Of a DNA stretch of 64,000 nucleotides, positions 33,243 through 45,632 are shown piece after piece (the first letter of the stretch is position 1; the number at the start of each line of letters is the position of its first letter). Below the pieces are notes generated by a model that searched no databases, was not told the origin of the DNA, and saw only the letters and a list, made by a program, of their open reading frames with translations. The position numbers and the translations under genes were made by a program. This stretch comes from Ianthella basta (Eukaryota; Porifera; Demospongiae; Verongiida; Ianthellidae), in NCBI GenBank assembly GCA_964019415.1, contig OZ025870.1, positions 9,780,270 through 9,844,269 on the forward strand, read 5' to 3'.

Positions 33243-34686
33243 GTGAGGGCTTCTCAGCTGGCTCAGGCATCAGAAAGGCATCACCGTTCTCTAATACCAG
33301 CTTCACGTTTCGACCAGATGCTCGCATGAGCACTGATCATATTTATAGCCTAGCATCTCATCATGCGCTGTCACCGGAAGCCACATCAAGGGGTGTCACT
33401 GGAAGTTGCGGGATTGCCTTCCTCAAGGCGGCCATCCAACATCCAGGCAGATCCCGCCCACCATCCCTGTTGAAGGAGGGGCGGTTCAGCCTGATGTGGA
33501 TTGCCTCCTTGGGCATCGGTTCTTAGGGGGTCCTGGCTTGGTCAGTCACCGTTGCCTCCTCCCATCTGATTGGATGGTGGTTCTCCCACGCATGTTCTGC
33601 AAGGGCTGACTTCTCCAGTGTCCCCTTCTGACAGGCATCCCGGTGCTCCTTCATTCTCGTCTCAAGCCTCCTCAGTGTCTTTGCAGTGTCTGCCATCCCC
33701 CAGGTCTCGCCACAGCTGCATGGAACTTGGTACACCACCTTGGACCTCTTCTCCAGTGCCAGTGTGTCCTTCACCTTGGTTAGCATGGAACATAGAGACA
33801 GTCCAGACTTGAAGACAACCTTCATGCCAAACTTCCTACAGACCTGTCTGATGTCCTCACTGCGTCCTTCCATGTAGGGAAGCATCACCAGTGGGGGTCT
33901 GCGTCCCTCCTCTGGCAGTGGCGCCTCAGTGGTCTCCACATCTCGCCTGGAAGGAATGGATGAGGAGCAGATGAAGTTACTGGGGTAACCGTTCTGTCTC
34001 AGCACCTCGGTGAGGTGACACTCTTCCTTCTGTAAGTTTTCCTGCCTGGTGGTGATGCTCCTTGTTCTGTCGTACAGGCATCTGACCAGCCCTCTTCTGA
34101 CGTGAGATGGATGGTGGGACCGGAAGTCCAGGTACCGCGGTCTGTGTGTGTGATGTCTTCTCTATCACAGACAAACGATCGCGACTCGATCATGCAACGC
34201 ACTGGGAACACCGTCAGCAATGATTCCAAATAACACTGCAACAACGTGCCAACACACTACGCATGCGCAATAAGTGATCACCAGACATGCTACTAAGTAT
34301 AACAGCAGACACAGCAGTCACTACCAAATATAACAGCAAATAATAATGTAACACTACCACAAATAGTAACAGACAAAACCATAAATCAGTGTATACAGTA
34401 CAGTGTGCATGGGCTTCCTGTAGACAGTGACATCCAAGTTGCCGTCATCTTTCCTCTGGAGCAGGGCGTCGAGAAAGGGGAGGCTCCCTTCCTTCTCCAC
34501 TTCCACAGTGAACTTGATGGATGGCCACACACTGTTGAGATGGCTCAGGAGTCCTTCCATTGTGCCCTTCTTCACGATGCAGCAGGTGTCATCCACGTAC
34601 CTCTCCCAGAGCCGGGGCTTGGTTGGGGCGGACATGAGTGCCAGCTAGTTCTTCGAAGAACTCCATGTACAGGTTTGCCACAACTG
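33243..34686 (-). pseudogene. Penelope-like retroelement copy A, degenerate
   Basis: Closely related to copy B at 50374-51961 but truncated at both RT and endonuclease. The GIY-YIG motif is destroyed (CGETWGMADTAK where B has CGEIYIG). A foreign segment of about 254 bp splits the coding region at 34152-34405. The 3' part lacks the two short segments that form the hammerhead-like motif in B. Recognisable pieces include RLRKRYVDDTCC-like WERYVDDTCCIVKK and LETRMKEHRDACQKG. Confidence 0.8.
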
Positions 34687-35533
34687 TCTATCAACCATGT
34701 CGTACTCTTAGCATGACAAAAGTCACGTTCCCAGGGACTACCACGAGGAGGTGATACGACTTGGTCCCCACCTAAAACTATAATGTTCCAGGACCACCTG
34801 TATGCAAATCATGCTGTATAATTGCATGCACATCACGCTTTGTAACATATAGCATTTTTTCTTTTTTGTCCTTTTCTTGGTAGCATTTCCAGTTATATTT
34901 CTGTTATATTTCTTTTCTCATATTTTCTGTGATCCCGGGTGTATGTAAAAACAACAAATAAACTCATGCACTTATTCATTGTGTTAAGCAGCTCTACGTC
35001 TTCTTCCCAGGTAAAATCGCCAGCCAAGGAAAACAACAGTGATACATAGTACTACTACACATGTTTGGTTCGTGATTAGAGGTGGACCCCCAGTGTTCAC
35101 AGCCTTTGGAAATGTGACCCAGAATCTGGGTCCGTCCGGTGAGAAGGAAACAGTTGTATCCAGCGTCCTATCGGTCAGCCGTAATAACCATCTTGTTGTT
35201 TTGGGTAGTACCGCTCCGACAAATGAAATGAATCTTCGTGCCATTCTGAGCATGCCCCCTTGCGTGTCGATGTCTATGTTCTGAGTAAACCACTGCACCA
35301 AAGGTAGAAGTTTACAGCCTTGTTAAACAGCCTGTCAATGCTTTCTTGCCATGCATATTATGTCACAGCCTATCACAACATGGCTTCTTACTTCTTACAA
35401 CACACTGAGCAACAGTAGCTAGAACACCACACACCACATTACACCACAACACACTACACCACAACACACTACACCACAACACACTACACTACACACCACA
35501 CTACACTAGTCTCATACCCGGTCGGGTACGAGA
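34687..35533. other. Intergenic region with short tandem CAC-rich repeats
   Basis: Repeats of a 15-bp unit (ACCACAACACACTAC) fill about 35440-35500. A 24-bp near-palindrome TCTCATACCCGG-TCGGGTACGAGA is at 35510-35533, next to the TTAA of the following element. The sequence around 35285-35330 matches 46205-46240. Confidence 0.5.
34984..35301 (-). CDS. Unrecognised 105-residue ORF with a C-terminal membrane segment
   Basis: A complete frame from ATG to stop. The N-terminal 75 residues are mixed. Near the end CVVVLCITVVFLGWRFYL is strongly hydrophobic and followed by GRRRRAA, which resembles a tail-anchored membrane protein. I know no family for it. It could be a chance frame; there is no splice or duplicate evidence either way. 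Confidence 0.25.
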   Translation of the reverse strand: MVQWFTQNIDIDTQGGMLRMARRFISFVGAVLPKTTRWLLRLTDRTLDTTVSFSPDGPRFWVTFPKAVNTGGPPLITNQTCVVVLCITVVFLGWRFYLGRRRRAA

Positions 35534-36504
35534 TTAACCCCTTACCGTTCACGTTACTCAGTTTCCATATGCGTATAAACGTGCATGAGCCACTATAGTG
35601 GCTTGGAAAATTACATATTTAAACAGATCGTCGTAGCGCAAAGCAAGCTCTTGTCTGCAATTGCTACGTATCGTTGGTAGGCTCGGATATCATACCTTCA
35701 TCGGAGCACCAAGATTCTTGCCTGACAGTTTTGCGCAGCGAATCCGCGGCAACTTTCTACAAGCGGTTAGTTGCGTGGTTCACGCACGATTCCAATGCTG
35801 CAGCATCAAAATCGTACCATAACAGAACTCAACTACCGCAGTATGCTCACGGTGATCGTCAAACGGAGCCAACAAGGAAGACGGGAGGTAAAACAAACGC
35901 ACGAAATGCTTTGGTGGCTCACTTGGGGAAGACGAATGGCTGAAATCTGTGGTTCAGGATGATAGAGAAGGTACCTAACTACGAGCTAATGTCCAGTCAC
36001 TGTTCCACGAGGTAATCAGCTCTTCCTTCGCTAGAAGCGCTGCCAACTGCACAAATTCAAGACAGCTTCCTTCCATCAAACAAAAATCTGGGCCAGCGCA
36101 ATATCTGTTGTGAGGCTGGCACTCAACAATGAATGTTGCTACTCTGCCTAGATGCTTGATCGAATGGGTTCAGCTGTTTGTGTGCAGACCTTTGGATTCG
36201 CCAGTTTCAAGCCAAAATTCGAAGCTTTCGCCGTTTGCGTCCGCCATTTTTTCACTCAAACTGGTGACGTTTTTCTGCGTTTTCCGTATTCTCTTTGTAT
36301 ACCTCAGTATAACTAAACTTTCACTTGCCTGTATCTTCTTTTATGTTGAATGTATGTCTCTGCAACTGTACAAATGAGGTAAAGACGATTCATAGAACAC
36401 GTATACCAAGCACGAACAAAATCGGGAAAACTAACTACCGTGCGAACGTTTGCATATAATTATAGCAAAGCCACTATAGTGGCTCATGCACGCTAAAGGG
36501 TTAA
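35534..36504. mobile_element. piggyBac-like non-autonomous element
   Basis: The 963-bp element (35538-36500) is flanked by TTAA on both sides (35534-35537, 36501-36504) and has CCC/GGG ends. Subterminal arms match as inverted repeats: CGTGCATGAGCCACTATAGT on the left, and CATGCACG after AGCCACTATAGTGGCT on the right. TTAA duplication with CCC ends is the piggyBac hallmark. No transposase is encoded. Confidence 0.75.
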
Positions 36505-38727
36505 CACTACACCACACTACACATACCACACTAGTCTCGTCCCCAGCCCACTTCCGGCCGCCATTTTGCAATGGCCCGAAAAGGTGGTCTGGCGACTATG
36601 GTCGACTTTCTTGGGCCCGGAAGTCCATTCCCAGCAGGAATGTGTGCTGGCCAATCAGATTACACAACAGCTCATTAGTGGCATGTTATGCATAACATTC
36701 ACACCTCTGGCGTTCACACCTACCTAGCAGCATAGATCTATGCTAGTAGCGAGATTTTTTTAACAGGTTCCCAAACTGTGTGAGAATAATAATAAGTATA
36801 TAGGCACACATGCACACTGCCATACAGGTATTTAAGGTAAGGTATGACATTGTAATGATAATACTTGTACATGAATGGTGGTTGAAAACAAAGAAACAAA
36901 ACATAATATGGTAAAATAAGTAACTCATAATTCTGTTATACTGTACTGGAAGTCATCTAGCAGCTGGGCCGCACATCCGCGTGTGTGCAGGCTGCTAGGT
37001 CGAGTGAATTAATGCGCACAGCTGATCTGCTTGGTCCATTTGAGGTTGATCGTGCACCTCGGATGCACATGATTGTGGATCTCAGCAGAGAGAAATTTAG
37101 TAGGCAGCGGAGCCAGGTGATGACCTGGTGGTATGACAAAGACCTCTTCTCTGCTAGAAGAGAGGCTAGTCTCCTATAGGTGACGTGTGCTGCAGGGCCC
37201 ATGCCACCTGTGGCTGAGAAGACTAACGGGGTGAAGGATCCGTGCTCAACTTCCAGTATTCACTGCTGGTAACTTTTTCTCTTTTCATTGTCATGTCTTC
37301 TGTATGCAGCGGTTTGGGTCGACTTGCAGTTACTTGGTGCATACGGGCTAAAAACCCTGACGTCAAAGAATGCACGCTGATGTCTCTCCCCCCAAAAACC
37401 TTGCGCACTTACATCGAGCCGTGCACCTTCTTCTGAATTGGCAGTTCTTAGTTGCAGACTCTCCCCAGTCAACGGTGGCAGCTCTGGTTCCACTGCCACA
37501 TTGTGGCAGACTTCGGAAAGGCACTTGGCTGTGATGTCTCTGATGTCATTGTGTCTCAGTGCTGGGAACCCTCCATGTGAGCAGCTGAGAGCATGCTCAA
37601 CTGTTTGCTGCTTACCGCATACACAGTTAGATGGCATGTATGGAGGCTGCCAGCCATAACGTAGACAGAGAGTGTCACGGAAAGCACCCTTGTGCAGACT
37701 GAAACCCAGCTCTTCCAGGGGCAGTGCAGTGAGCCAGTTTGATGCCCCCATCTCTCTGGCGCAGTCCATGACACGTTGCATCTGGGCAGGGAGCCTCTCA
37801 CGTAGTCTACTTGCCTCCTCTTCTAGCTCTTGTCTCCGCTGAGCTTTGACCTTGACCTTCAGGTTGATTTGCTCCACTGCAACACTCTGTGGATAGCACC
37901 TATCCTGCTGCAGTATAAGAGCTGTAAGTGGGGCTGTTACCCTTTGGGAGCTGTTGAATTGGTGTCCAGCTGACTTGCTGGGATTCTGAATGCCAAGGCC
38001 TCCAAGTCTCGTTGGAAGGGCAAAGAGCTCTCTCTCTAAGTCAGTGAAGCCAGTTCTGCCCGTGAGAGCAGGCAGGAATCGACATCGTATAGCATTCTCT
38101 AGTGGCAGAAATAGATCATCAACATTTGGCACAGTCCTTGAGATGTATGACCACTTGCCAGCGAGGCCATGGGTCAACAAACTGTAGGCTGCATGTGGTT
38201 GACTCGAAGCAATGGTGGCAAGTTGTTCCACCTCCTTAGTCCATTCATTGACCTTTTCTGTCACATACGCTTCCATGAAACTCTTAGTTCCCAATGCTGC
38301 ACCTAGATGCCTCTGGCCGTCAATCGTAATTCTAACCCCACTGTTACCAAACACAGTCACTGCATGTTCATAGTTCTCTTCCTTCACAATGAGCCAAGAC
38401 TTGGTGGCATTTGCTACATACCCAAAGTCTGGCCCAAACTCCCCTAGCTTGTCCCACCATTCCTTCAGATGGTGTAATTGTCCCCCCGCTGTGGCGTCGT
38501 CTGCAAACCAGACTTGCCTCGCAGAAGCTGACTCTGCTAAATGATGTATAAGGGGTAGCATGGCAATCGCGTACATTGCCATCGCAAGAGGGTCCCCTTG
38601 AGTGGTGCAAGGCTCATTGCAGTACTGCAGCTTCACATCCACCATGCTGCCCAGTACACACTTGCAGTGCCCCTGTCACTCACTGGACATCTGGGCCTAT
38701 GACAGCCAGAATGGCCTTGCCCACAAT

Positions 38728-39500
38728 AGACCAGTTGCACGTAACTCAGGAATGTTGTGGTTAAGGCGATAATTGCATATGACGTCATCACTGGTGGCAG
38801 TTTAATACATTGAAAAGATAGGGGAAAAGGTGTTGCACCGGCAGCCTCGAGCGCTTCGTGCCGAATGTTCCCATTTAGATGGCTCGGCTGAATGGTTCGC
38901 ACGAATACGCACCTGTTGGTCGTTGATTGAAGTTGTTAAGGCATATGGTTACCGAGATCGAGACTCGTGAAGGGGGATTCGCCCACATGAGCGACCAGAA
39001 TGTGGTGAACGAGACTTCTTGACACAATTTCGGCGAAAGCACCACAGCAGGCACCCAGATAGAGACGTCTGGAGATGGACTAACCGGCGAGTAACGGCTA
39101 ATAAGGCTATGACCAGCACCGTTGCGTTACCATCACTACCTGTAGCTAACCTTGATACTTTGTAGGTGGTAGTTCAACTAGAAGCTATTCTGTATCCAGG
39201 AGTGTCAAAAATCCTGTCTAGAAGACTCGTTCACCACATTTTTGTCGGCGAATCCCCCTTCACGAGTCTCGATCTCGACGACCGTAGGCCGTATCAACTT
39301 CAATCAACGACCGTCAGGTGCGTATTCATGCGAACCATTCAGCTGAGCCATCTAAATGGGAACATTCGGCACGAAGCGCTCGAGGCTGCCAATGCAACAC
39401 CTTTTCCCCTATCTTTTCAATGTATTAATCTGCCACCAGTGATGACATCATAAGCAATTATGACGTACTGCATTCCTAAACGCTTATACGCAACTGGTCT
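38728..39500. mobile_element. Fold-back element inserted in the RT gene
   Basis: Arms of about 230-270 bp (38728-38995 and 39232-39500) are inverted copies, starting AGACCAGTTGC and ending GCAACTGGTCT. A 773-bp element is flanked by AT (38726-38727, 39501-39502). Removing it and one AT restores the RT frame (AGAAGAATTGTGGGCAAG, R-R-I-V-G-K). It encodes no protein I can see. Confidence 0.8.
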
Positions 39501-40095
39501 ATTCTTCTCAGAACCTCGCCAATACCGATTGGTCTTACCCCTGGACATTTGTCCAGTGCCACTAGCCTACATGCAGTAAAGGCTGTCAGGCCTGAGGGAT
39601 CAACATACTGGCTACTGATGCGCCTTGCTAACATAGCTACTGCCTTGCACATTTCCTCCGACTCACCCTGGAAAGACGGTAGGAGGTGCTTTCACCCTGC
39701 CACGTCAATGCCAGAGAGTCCAGCAGCACCGTCTGTCCTCAGGCTCACTGAAAGGATCAAGGGGCCGTCTATCCGCTCACAGACAACTGGATGAGGAGGT
39801 TGTGTACTCATGCCAGCTTTAGCTACTGCAGATGGCTTGAGGTCCTTTCCTGTGGGGTGTTTGTCAAGTAAGATGTTGCGCACAGTTCTTCGCTCTCCAC
39901 AGGTGCTGCTGACTGGCACTATAGTGCATGACATCATAATTTAACAATTGTTCACTATAGGTGGTGACAAGCGGTGAATTTCGAATTTCGTGCCAAAAAG
40001 CGCTACACCGTCAATGGGGCGGATCTCTAGAGCCGCGCCCCTCATTCTGACGTCATTGTCGGGTTTCCATGGCGACCGCTTGTTACGTCATTGCA

Positions 40096-40205
40096 GAAAA
40101 TGGCCAAATCGACGGGTACGCGCGGAAGGTACAAGATGGAAGATTTCCAAGCCGTTGGAAGGAAGGATCCACACCAAACATGTTTTGGATTGTAGCTATT
40201 AAAGG
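40096..40205 (+). other. Possible small ORF near the left end of the DDE transposon
   Basis: Opposite to the transposase, ATGGCCAAATCGACGGG at 40100 opens a short frame (MAKSTGTRGRYKMEDFQAV). It may be the start of a second transposon gene or noise. Confidence 0.15.
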
Positions 40206-40883
40206 TAAGAAGGATCTCAAAGAGAATTTTGTTTAGCGCTGTTTTAGTTTTGTAGATACGCTCTGTTACTTATTTTGTCGTATTTTTACGTAGTTGGAGT
40301 CAGTTAGGAATTTCAGACCTAGACGTTTAGCGTTATAACTAGTGTTAGCGCTTTTGCAATGTTTAGGAAAGTATCTAGAATCTTAGGCATGATTTTATCT
40401 GTAGTCCTTATGGTCGGCTAGAATTCATCTGGTGAAATTAGGCCCTTTTCTCCTTGATCGATACATGGTAGTGATTAAGGTATTACGCTGCTTTCAAAGT
40501 ACTTCCATGCAGTGATGTTGCTGTTGGTGCACATCTAGCTACTTTCAGTATTTTACTGCTCATCATGGTCCAATTTCCTTGTAGTTAGTACATAATTCTG
40601 TGAAGAACATTGCTTGCCATCCGGCATTTCCTGTTACATGGCTAATCTGTCCATATCTGAAGTCCTCGTTGATCTTTCCTTAAGCCACTCGAGCACAAAC
40701 TCTGTTTATCCATGCTGTACAGTTCAACAGTGCAAGGTCCGCATGCATACGTGCTTTTCCCAGTATCCTCCTACCCTCCAGTCCCTGTCCTTACCACCCA
40801 TGCCATATACATGTGATGTGGCAGAGGACATGCTTTTCTGCATTTGTGCATGAGTTTTACATTTTGGCCTAGTCTAGTTGTCA

Positions 40884-43800
40884 TCAATTCTCTGTGTCTG
40901 GCACTCTCCTATGAGACCTATACTGTTTAACTGCATCCACTGCATCAACTGCTGTTTTCCCCTCCATGTAGGCCCTATGATAGTCCCGGACCTTCCGGAA
41001 GTACTTCCGGATCAGGTCCAGGGACACGACAGCCAGGGCTCTTGGCACGGTGTTCTGCAGTTGCGGAAAGCTGTAGTCGCAGTGCGACCTTGCGTACTTC
41101 TTTGCCCATCCCCAGCATCTTTCGATGGGGTTCAGCTCTGGATGAAACTGCATAAATTGAAGTTCGCTACTGAACATTGTACACCTTGGTCAATTAGTGC
41201 TATGTGTAGCAAAGTGTACCTTGGGCAAATAGATGCAGTGATGTTTCAGGTCTCGGATGAGGTACGACGCAACTGCTGACAGCTCATACCTAAAGTCATC
41301 AAACTGTTGGAGACGAGCAATCATGTCCTCCTGCACCATGTTGCGGGTATTTACTCCCCGTTCCTCCAATACCTGCTTAAGCCCTTTAGGTCTACCATAA
41401 CTATCTACCATTAATTGTCGTCGGCCATCTGGCAGTTGCCCAGGGTGCATGACTGGTTGCTTCCCGCCTGGTTTGACGTTCATGCGGGAAGCCACAAGTG
41501 CCACAAGTGCCGCATGTGGGTTATGGCACCTATGTAAACAATGTGGCTTCGTACGGCCGATTTTTGACCTTCGTATTTTCCCTTCTTTCTCCTAGAGTTA
41601 AGACCAGAACAAGCTAAGCTATACATGAAACTGTAGCTGCATTATAGTACTTCACGTTTGTATAACAATTATTTCAGTGACAGTTTCCTAGACGGAGAGT
41701 CGCGGCCGAGGACAGTACATCTAAAAACGCACTCAATCGCTGTGTGGGAGTCGGTGGAGAGACCGAGAGCGGATTAGAGGGCATAGAACAGTACGCAGTC
41801 ACACGATCTAACTTTTCCATGTGTCCGCAGTTGAAAAACGAATCCATTGGAGAGTTATGTTGGGAAAACCACTTTCCTTCTTCGCGGTCGAAGCTTTCGC
41901 ACATAACTTGCGATAGAAAACTGGTATCAAAAGCGGACACATGGAAATGTTAGAAAACATCTTTACCATCACACCTCTACCTTCGTTGTGAAACATTCGG
42001 CTGTTCTGAGGTCCCACACGGCAGTTTACTGAAGAAACCCATTTTGCCTCCTCCAACAGCTAGAGTCACATGACGCTCTCGTGACTTCCTGTCTCAGTGG
42101 GTAGGCGTAACATACGTCAACGAAATGGCGACCGTGGGATACTCAACTTACCGTGATGTCTTGCGCCGCGCGTGGCCTACTTCGTTTTCCATATATACAA
42201 GAAATGGACTCCTGCTTACCTGCTCCGGTATCTAACTTGTCGTTTCGCCTCTACGTCTTGTACCAGATGTGACATTTCTAGACGATGGCGTGACATAATC
42301 AATTGAGGCAGCCCTGGCACGCGCACATCACGCGGTGTCACATGCGTAATAGGGTAACGTAGAAGAATGCGCTGAAACCGCACGGTCCAAGCTTGTGTAA
42401 ACAAAGCTGCCATAACCCACATGCGGCATCTGCTGCATCTGGACTGGTCGTATATCCAGCACAGGTTGTATTCATCTCTGTGCAAGGATAATAGATAGAA
42501 ATTACAGTAATCATACACATATATGCCCTTTTGCTTTTTATCCTTACCTCGGGTACTTAAACATTGCAATGGCTGCTGCCTTTCTCAAGTTTGATAGGAG
42601 CATCTCGCACGTCCGGTAACCCTCATAATTCTCCCCAAAGATTAATTTTAAGGTTTCTCTCGCAGTTTGTGGAAAGGCAGGATCGATCTGCAAGGTGTTT
42701 CCAGCTTGAATTAGTTTCATTCTTAAATTGTAACCTGATAAGTTGGTCAAAGGCAGACTGACCCACCTGGCGTGCGCGCTGAAGCTCATCATCAGTTAAG
42801 GCAAGAAATCCTCCGTACCCCAAAATCACTGATCATAATTCCCTTACCTTTTCCCTTTGGCCTTGTGGCACAACTCCCCTGGGGATCGTGCCAACCCATT
42901 GACGGTGCATCATTTGCCTTGAACACGCTTTCGTCATGATAAATAAAGACAATTCGTTTTTGTTCTGTTTCGTCGCCAGCATTCCATGAAGGGATCCCAT
43001 CAGTGCACGTCGGTGGAGGCTTATGTGCTTGTTCTAGACCTTTCAACTTATTTAGATACTTTTTACGATAAACAATAACATCCTTGCGTTCATGACCATC
43101 GGTGTATTGTAGGGCTTGGCGATATGTCTTGTATTTGAAACCAAGGTTTCGCATGTAACGTGCTGCTGTTCTATCTGATACTTGTCAAGGAATGTTACTA
43201 GGTAGATCTAGATTTGGGCTCTGCAGAAATTCGTTAAACCAGATTTTAAATTGATGCACTGTCAGATGGGCTCTTTTGTCATGGACCTGTAAAATGTGGT
43301 GTTGGATATTGTTTATAAAGAAGCGAATTGAGAGAGAACTTTGCGTCCGAGAATTGCGCACCTTTGCTCGCAGCCATTTTGTCGCTTTCTTTGCAATGTC
43401 TTCAAAGGCCAACAGGTTGCTCCTCTGGTACTTCCCTCGCCGGTCCTCTGGTAGATCCCCTTTGCAGCGCAAGAACTGATGGTAGCTGGGAAATTGGAGC
43501 AATGCAGTAGTGTTGCTATGAACACATGATTCTGTGAATCAGACTGTAAACTAATAGCTACTTCTTGCTTACAGATTTCTAACAGTGCTTTCACTCATGT
43601 GATAAGCTGTTGCTGTTTTCTGATAGGCTTGCATCTTCGTGCAGTGGAATGTGTGCATGGCGTGGTAAGTCATGATAATGGCATTCTTCTGTTTGTCCTC
43701 ACGGCTAAAGGAGTGCACCCAATCTGCAAGCATGTCCTCTGTGTCTGCACCAGAAGCTTCCCAGTCGCTATCATCATCATCATCACTGTCACTCACCTGT

Positions 43801-44265
43801 ACGTATATATTTCAATCAGTGCATGTTATTTTATTTTTAATTGGATGTAATTGTGACTGTGTTGTTATACCTCACTGCATGATGAGTCATCCACATTTGG
43901 AGGTAGGAGAATGTCGTCTGCTGTATTGCCAGTGGTGGCATCTGAAGATTCGTCAAGAGTAGTAGGTATGCTGAGGGGTAGTCTAGAGATGCTAGGGGGC
44001 AGCAAAGATGACTCTTCTGGTAAGTTTTGGGAGGCTACAGATGATTCCCCGGTCAAATTGGGGGATTCCACTGGTGATTGTCCTGGTAGGCCAGGCAATG
44101 GTGCAGGGAGATCACAGCTCCACCTCTTCTGCCTCATAGCATCCATTCATGCCTTCTTGGCTTGCTTCCTACTCCAACTAGTGGGTTTTGAAGCCAAAGG
44201 AGTAGCGCCTGCTGATTCGCTAGTTCCGGAGTCGGTTGACTGCCCAGGTAACTGCTGTTCCGCCA
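40884..44265 (-). pseudogene. Multi-exon DDE transposase, inactivated
   Basis: Exon-like pieces on the - strand: 43871-44265 (MAEQQLPGQSTDSG..., TGA at 44147-44149), 43573-43796 (acidic SDSDDDDDSDW, ends SESTVRNL), from 43486 onward (YHQFLRCKG...; TGA at 43185-43187; then DGHERKDVIVYRKKYL and IYHDESVFKANDAPSMGW), a frameshift near 42830 before GGFLALTDDELQRARQ, 42544-42730, 41190-41504 (GGKQPVMHPGQLPDG, GLKQVLEERGVNTRNM) and 40884-41177 (FHPELNPIERCWGWAKKYA, SHRRVP). HPELNPIERxWG holds the last catalytic Glu of Tc1-like transposases. The splice pattern is inferred from GT/AG and phase. Confidence 0.7.
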
Positions 44266-45632
44266 TAGGCTTCTTCTAAAAAGCAGTAAATTGTTGAGGC
44301 AACGCAATCAACAAAGCGATTGTGTCGAGCGGTAATATTTGCCGAATAACATCGAGCGATTTTCGTTATTTATAGACGGCGGACATATTGCCAATGGCAA
44401 CACGTGACTTTGCGGTCACGGAAGCGTGTTACCGGGTTAACACGCAATGCACGTGACTTGTTTGGACTGTTTTCATTGGCTGAAAGTGCCATAATACAGT
44501 TCAAAGCTCATAACTCGCAAATCGTTTGCCATACAAATATTTCAAAAGCGAATTTGGATTCGGAAGGAAATTCTCTATAATATAGTATCCTTTGGTCGCC
44601 GGTGCGACCTTAACTAGGCGCGCCGATCTTCCGTGAGTTTACCCTACGAAAATTGTGAAGTTATGGTGTCTTGCACTATAGGTCATCCAAGTTGAGCTTG
44701 TCTCCTCTGCCATGTCTGGTGAGAAGACGCATGGCTGGCTTGACCTTTCCTTGGAACATTAGTCTAGCAAAAGTCTGTGCTAGTTGGGTCTCCGATGTAC
44801 TTTGTGGACCAACTGCAAAATGGTCCTGGATTGAACATCCTTCATGGAGGAGGGCATCTAAGTCTCCATCTTCCCATAGTCTCATCCGGCGTTCCAAACA
44901 AAGGATGTGGTCCTTGGCTTTTGATGTCTTATGTGGCTTTTGTAGCAAGAGGGCAGGCATTATCATAGCACACTTCAGAGCAATTGTTTCCAGGGTAGAT
45001 CCTTCAGCATAAGCACGAATGAGGCGACTCATTTCTGCTACAAAGGCCTTGCCTGCTTTTCCAGAGGGTACCTTGAACACATTCCGACGCCAGTGGGTGA
45101 CCTCTGTGTATGTAGAGTCAACCGTGAAGGACACACCATCCACCCCAGCCCACATGAAGTTAGGCTCTTGGGCCACTGAGAAGGATGGAAGACTGTACAT
45201 TTCTCCTCTTTCAGTTGCCACAGCAGCTTCTGAGGTAGATGTTGCTGAGGCTCTTGCGGTCATAGAATCAGAGGCATCTTGGGGTTGATCTGTCTGATCA
45301 TTAAGGCTCTGAGGCTCATTCACTGAAGATGACTGTTCACTGAGGCTTCGTGGCTCGCTTGCTGCTGTGACAGGGTGATTTGATTGCCCGTTTTTGCAAT
45401 TTCCAAGTCAAATCGGTAAACAATCGATACAGGTTCGTCCTGATTTGAAGCAGACACACGATCTACAGCGCCCGCTGCTGTTGCACCGGCAGCATGAGGG
45501 CATCGTGCCTACATTCAGTCACAATCTGAAGAAAAGTCCGCTCACGTTGGGTTGCTTAAAGCTCCTTAGTCTCACCGCTGATCACCGCTTGCCGCCATCT
45601 TGCCCATCATTGGGTGTCACCCTAGCAGCGAG

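Larger units (their letters stand above)
39922..44678. mobile_element. DDE DNA transposon (TA target duplication), 4757 bp
   Basis: Imperfect terminal inverted repeats of about 30 bp: TAGTGCATGACATCATAA at the left and, read inward on the other strand, TAGTGCAAGACACCATAA at the right. TA flanks both ends (39920-39921, 44679-44680). Excising the element with one TA restores the interrupted RT reading frame exactly (GATGACCTAGTGCCAGTC, D-D-L-V-P-V). TA duplication is typical of the IS630-Tc1-mariner superfamily. Confidence 0.85.
36957..45503 (-). pseudogene. Reverse-transcriptase retroelement, split by two transposons
   Basis: The reading frame starts at ATG 45501-45503 with a cysteine-rich head (MPSCCRCNSSGRCRSC). 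It runs to GDKLNLDDL at 44681, resumes at VPVSSTCGERRTVRNIL (39919), reaches GVRPIGIGEVLRRI at 39503, and resumes at VGKAILAVIGPDVQ (38725). A deletion near 38620 removes the central RT part including its first catalytic Asp and shifts frame. TTQGDPLAMAMYAIAML and WFADDATAGG follow, then a C-terminal domain with CVCGKQQTVEHALSC and GARLDV...RAFFDVRVF that could be a restriction-like endonuclease. In-frame TGA stops are at 45408-45410, 38680-38682 and 37260-37262. This type is common in sponges and cnidarians. I cannot name the clade. Confidence 0.75.

Noticed and set aside
36531-36532. Treating the left inverted repeat as a separate MITE
   Set aside because: The matching inverted copy 9.6 kb away has the same 9-base flank, so one large element is the simpler reading.
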